A stretch of 64,000 nucleotides of DNA from Bradyrhizobium sp. AUGA SZCCT0176. GTDB taxonomy: Bacteria > Pseudomonadota > Alphaproteobacteria > Rhizobiales > Xanthobacteraceae. Of the stretch, positions 63,763 through 64,000 are shown in pieces. The first letter of the stretch is position 1, and each line of letters opens with the position of its first letter. The stretch is from assembly GCF_018130145.1 (NCBI RefSeq), contig NZ_JAFCMB010000003.1:62001-126000 (forward strand), written 5' to 3'. The notes beneath the pieces are model-generated. The model was not told where the DNA came from. It ran no database searches and saw only the letters and a program-made list of their open reading frames with translations. The translations under genes and the position numbers were made by a program.

Positions 63763-63792
63763 TCCCGAACGAGTTCGGGAAAAATTCCCGAA
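63763..63792. promoter_or_regulatory. overlapping inverted repeats upstream of the TonB receptor gene
   Basis: TCCCGAAC-GA-GTTCGGGA (63763-63780) is a perfect palindrome apart from its two-base centre; TCCCGAA recurs at 63786-63792, so that TTCGGGAA-AAA-TTCCCGAA (63774-63792) forms a second perfect stem. The structure begins right after the histidine kinase stop codon and is 98 bases upstream of the receptor start. It could be a terminator for the kinase gene or tandem operator half-sites. Confidence 0.5.
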
Positions 63793-64000
63793 TTAGCGCC
63801 CCACGTCCCGGGGAACCAAGGCCTCGACCGTTACCCCGCTATCTCCTGATGCAATCGTAAGCGAGCCGCCCAGCGCCAAAATGCGCTCGCGCATGCCGGT
63901 TAACCCGAAGCCCAGCTTGTGATCGGGCCCCAATCCGTTGCCATTGTCACGAACCCGCACCAGCGCGCCGCCGCGGCCGGTACGCGCAAGGCCCACAGGC
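63793..64000 (-). CDS. histidine kinase, C-terminal HATPase part (NarX/DesK type; 5' end outside window)
   Basis: Only the last 68 residues are in the window; the reading frame is open to the window edge. The HATPase G1 box VRVRDNGNGLG and the G2-like GFGLTGMRERILALGGSLTI with the ending VTVEALVPR are the standard C-terminus of NarL-partner sensor kinases (HisKA_3 type). The protein's sensor and histidine are outside. It is on the strand and side from which the TonB receptor is transcribed. Confidence 0.85.
   Translation of the reverse strand, partial: PVGLARTGRGGALVRVRDNGNGLGPDHKLGFGLTGMRERILALGGSLTIASGDSGVTVEALVPRDVGR

Overview
The window looks like a chromosomal segment of a Bradyrhizobiaceae alphaproteobacterium (Bradyrhizobium or a close relative). 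The evidence is the high-GC coding style, a MipZ division ATPase, a red-type (form IC) Calvin-cycle operon in the order cbbF-P-T-A-L-S-X with divergent cbbR, the abundance of tripartite-tricarboxylate (TctC/Bug) binding proteins, and interspersed palindromic sequences typical of this family. No rRNA, tRNA, insertion sequence, phage or CRISPR array was seen. The assignment rests on recognising families from memory and was not tested by search.

Layout. 1-4.2 kb: end of an acyl-CoA dehydrogenase, mipZ, and an orphan CoxL-type molybdenum hydroxylase large subunit. 4.2-6.1 kb: mostly non-coding, with palindromic and degenerate repeats and one small Cys-rich protein gene. 6.1-10.4 kb: a TakP-like TRAP binding protein followed by a TorS-like sensor kinase and a receiver-only response regulator, with no TRAP membrane subunits. 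10.5-15.3 kb: a DapA-family lyase, a gamma-glutamyltransferase homologue, a small membrane protein and phosphoglucomutase. 15.4-20.8 kb: a catabolic locus around an FCD-GntR regulator, with an extradiol dioxygenase, a quinone-oxidoreductase-like MDR and a TctC protein on one side, and an FAH-family hydrolase plus an AA_synth-family protein on the other. Two near-identical operator-like elements flank the regulator gene. 20.8-26.7 kb: an acyl-CoA ligase, double-hotdog dehydratase, CaiB CoA-transferase and TctC operon, divergent from an IclR regulator. 26.7-33.2 kb: class III cyclase, DUF3313 lipoprotein, DUF2147 protein, TetR, DinB, a Tat-exported VOC protein and a serine hydrolase. 33.3-38.6 kb: a complete Dpp-type ABC importer. 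38.9-42.0 kb: a DapA-family lyase divergent from a GlcD-type oxidase and an FCD-GntR regulator. 42.0-51.6 kb: a catabolic operon (TctC, flavin reductase, FAH isomerase, HpaH-type hydratase, RidA, amidohydrolase, DMSO-reductase-family molybdoenzyme, amidase) divergent from an IclR regulator. 51.6-60.8 kb: the cbb operon and cbbR. 60.8-64 kb: a DUF1232 membrane protein, a TonB-dependent receptor and the end of a NarX/DesK-type histidine kinase.

How the genes work together. Most of the window is a series of self-contained substrate modules: a binding protein or importer, a few catabolic enzymes, and a divergently transcribed GntR, IclR or TetR regulator whose intergenic region often carries an inverted repeat. 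The cbb operon adds autotrophic CO2 fixation. Between cbbS and cbbX lies a strong intrinsic terminator that should make the activase a read-through product. The least conventional unit is the TRAP binding protein, sensor kinase and receiver gene set, which reads as a binding-protein-fed signalling system rather than a transporter.
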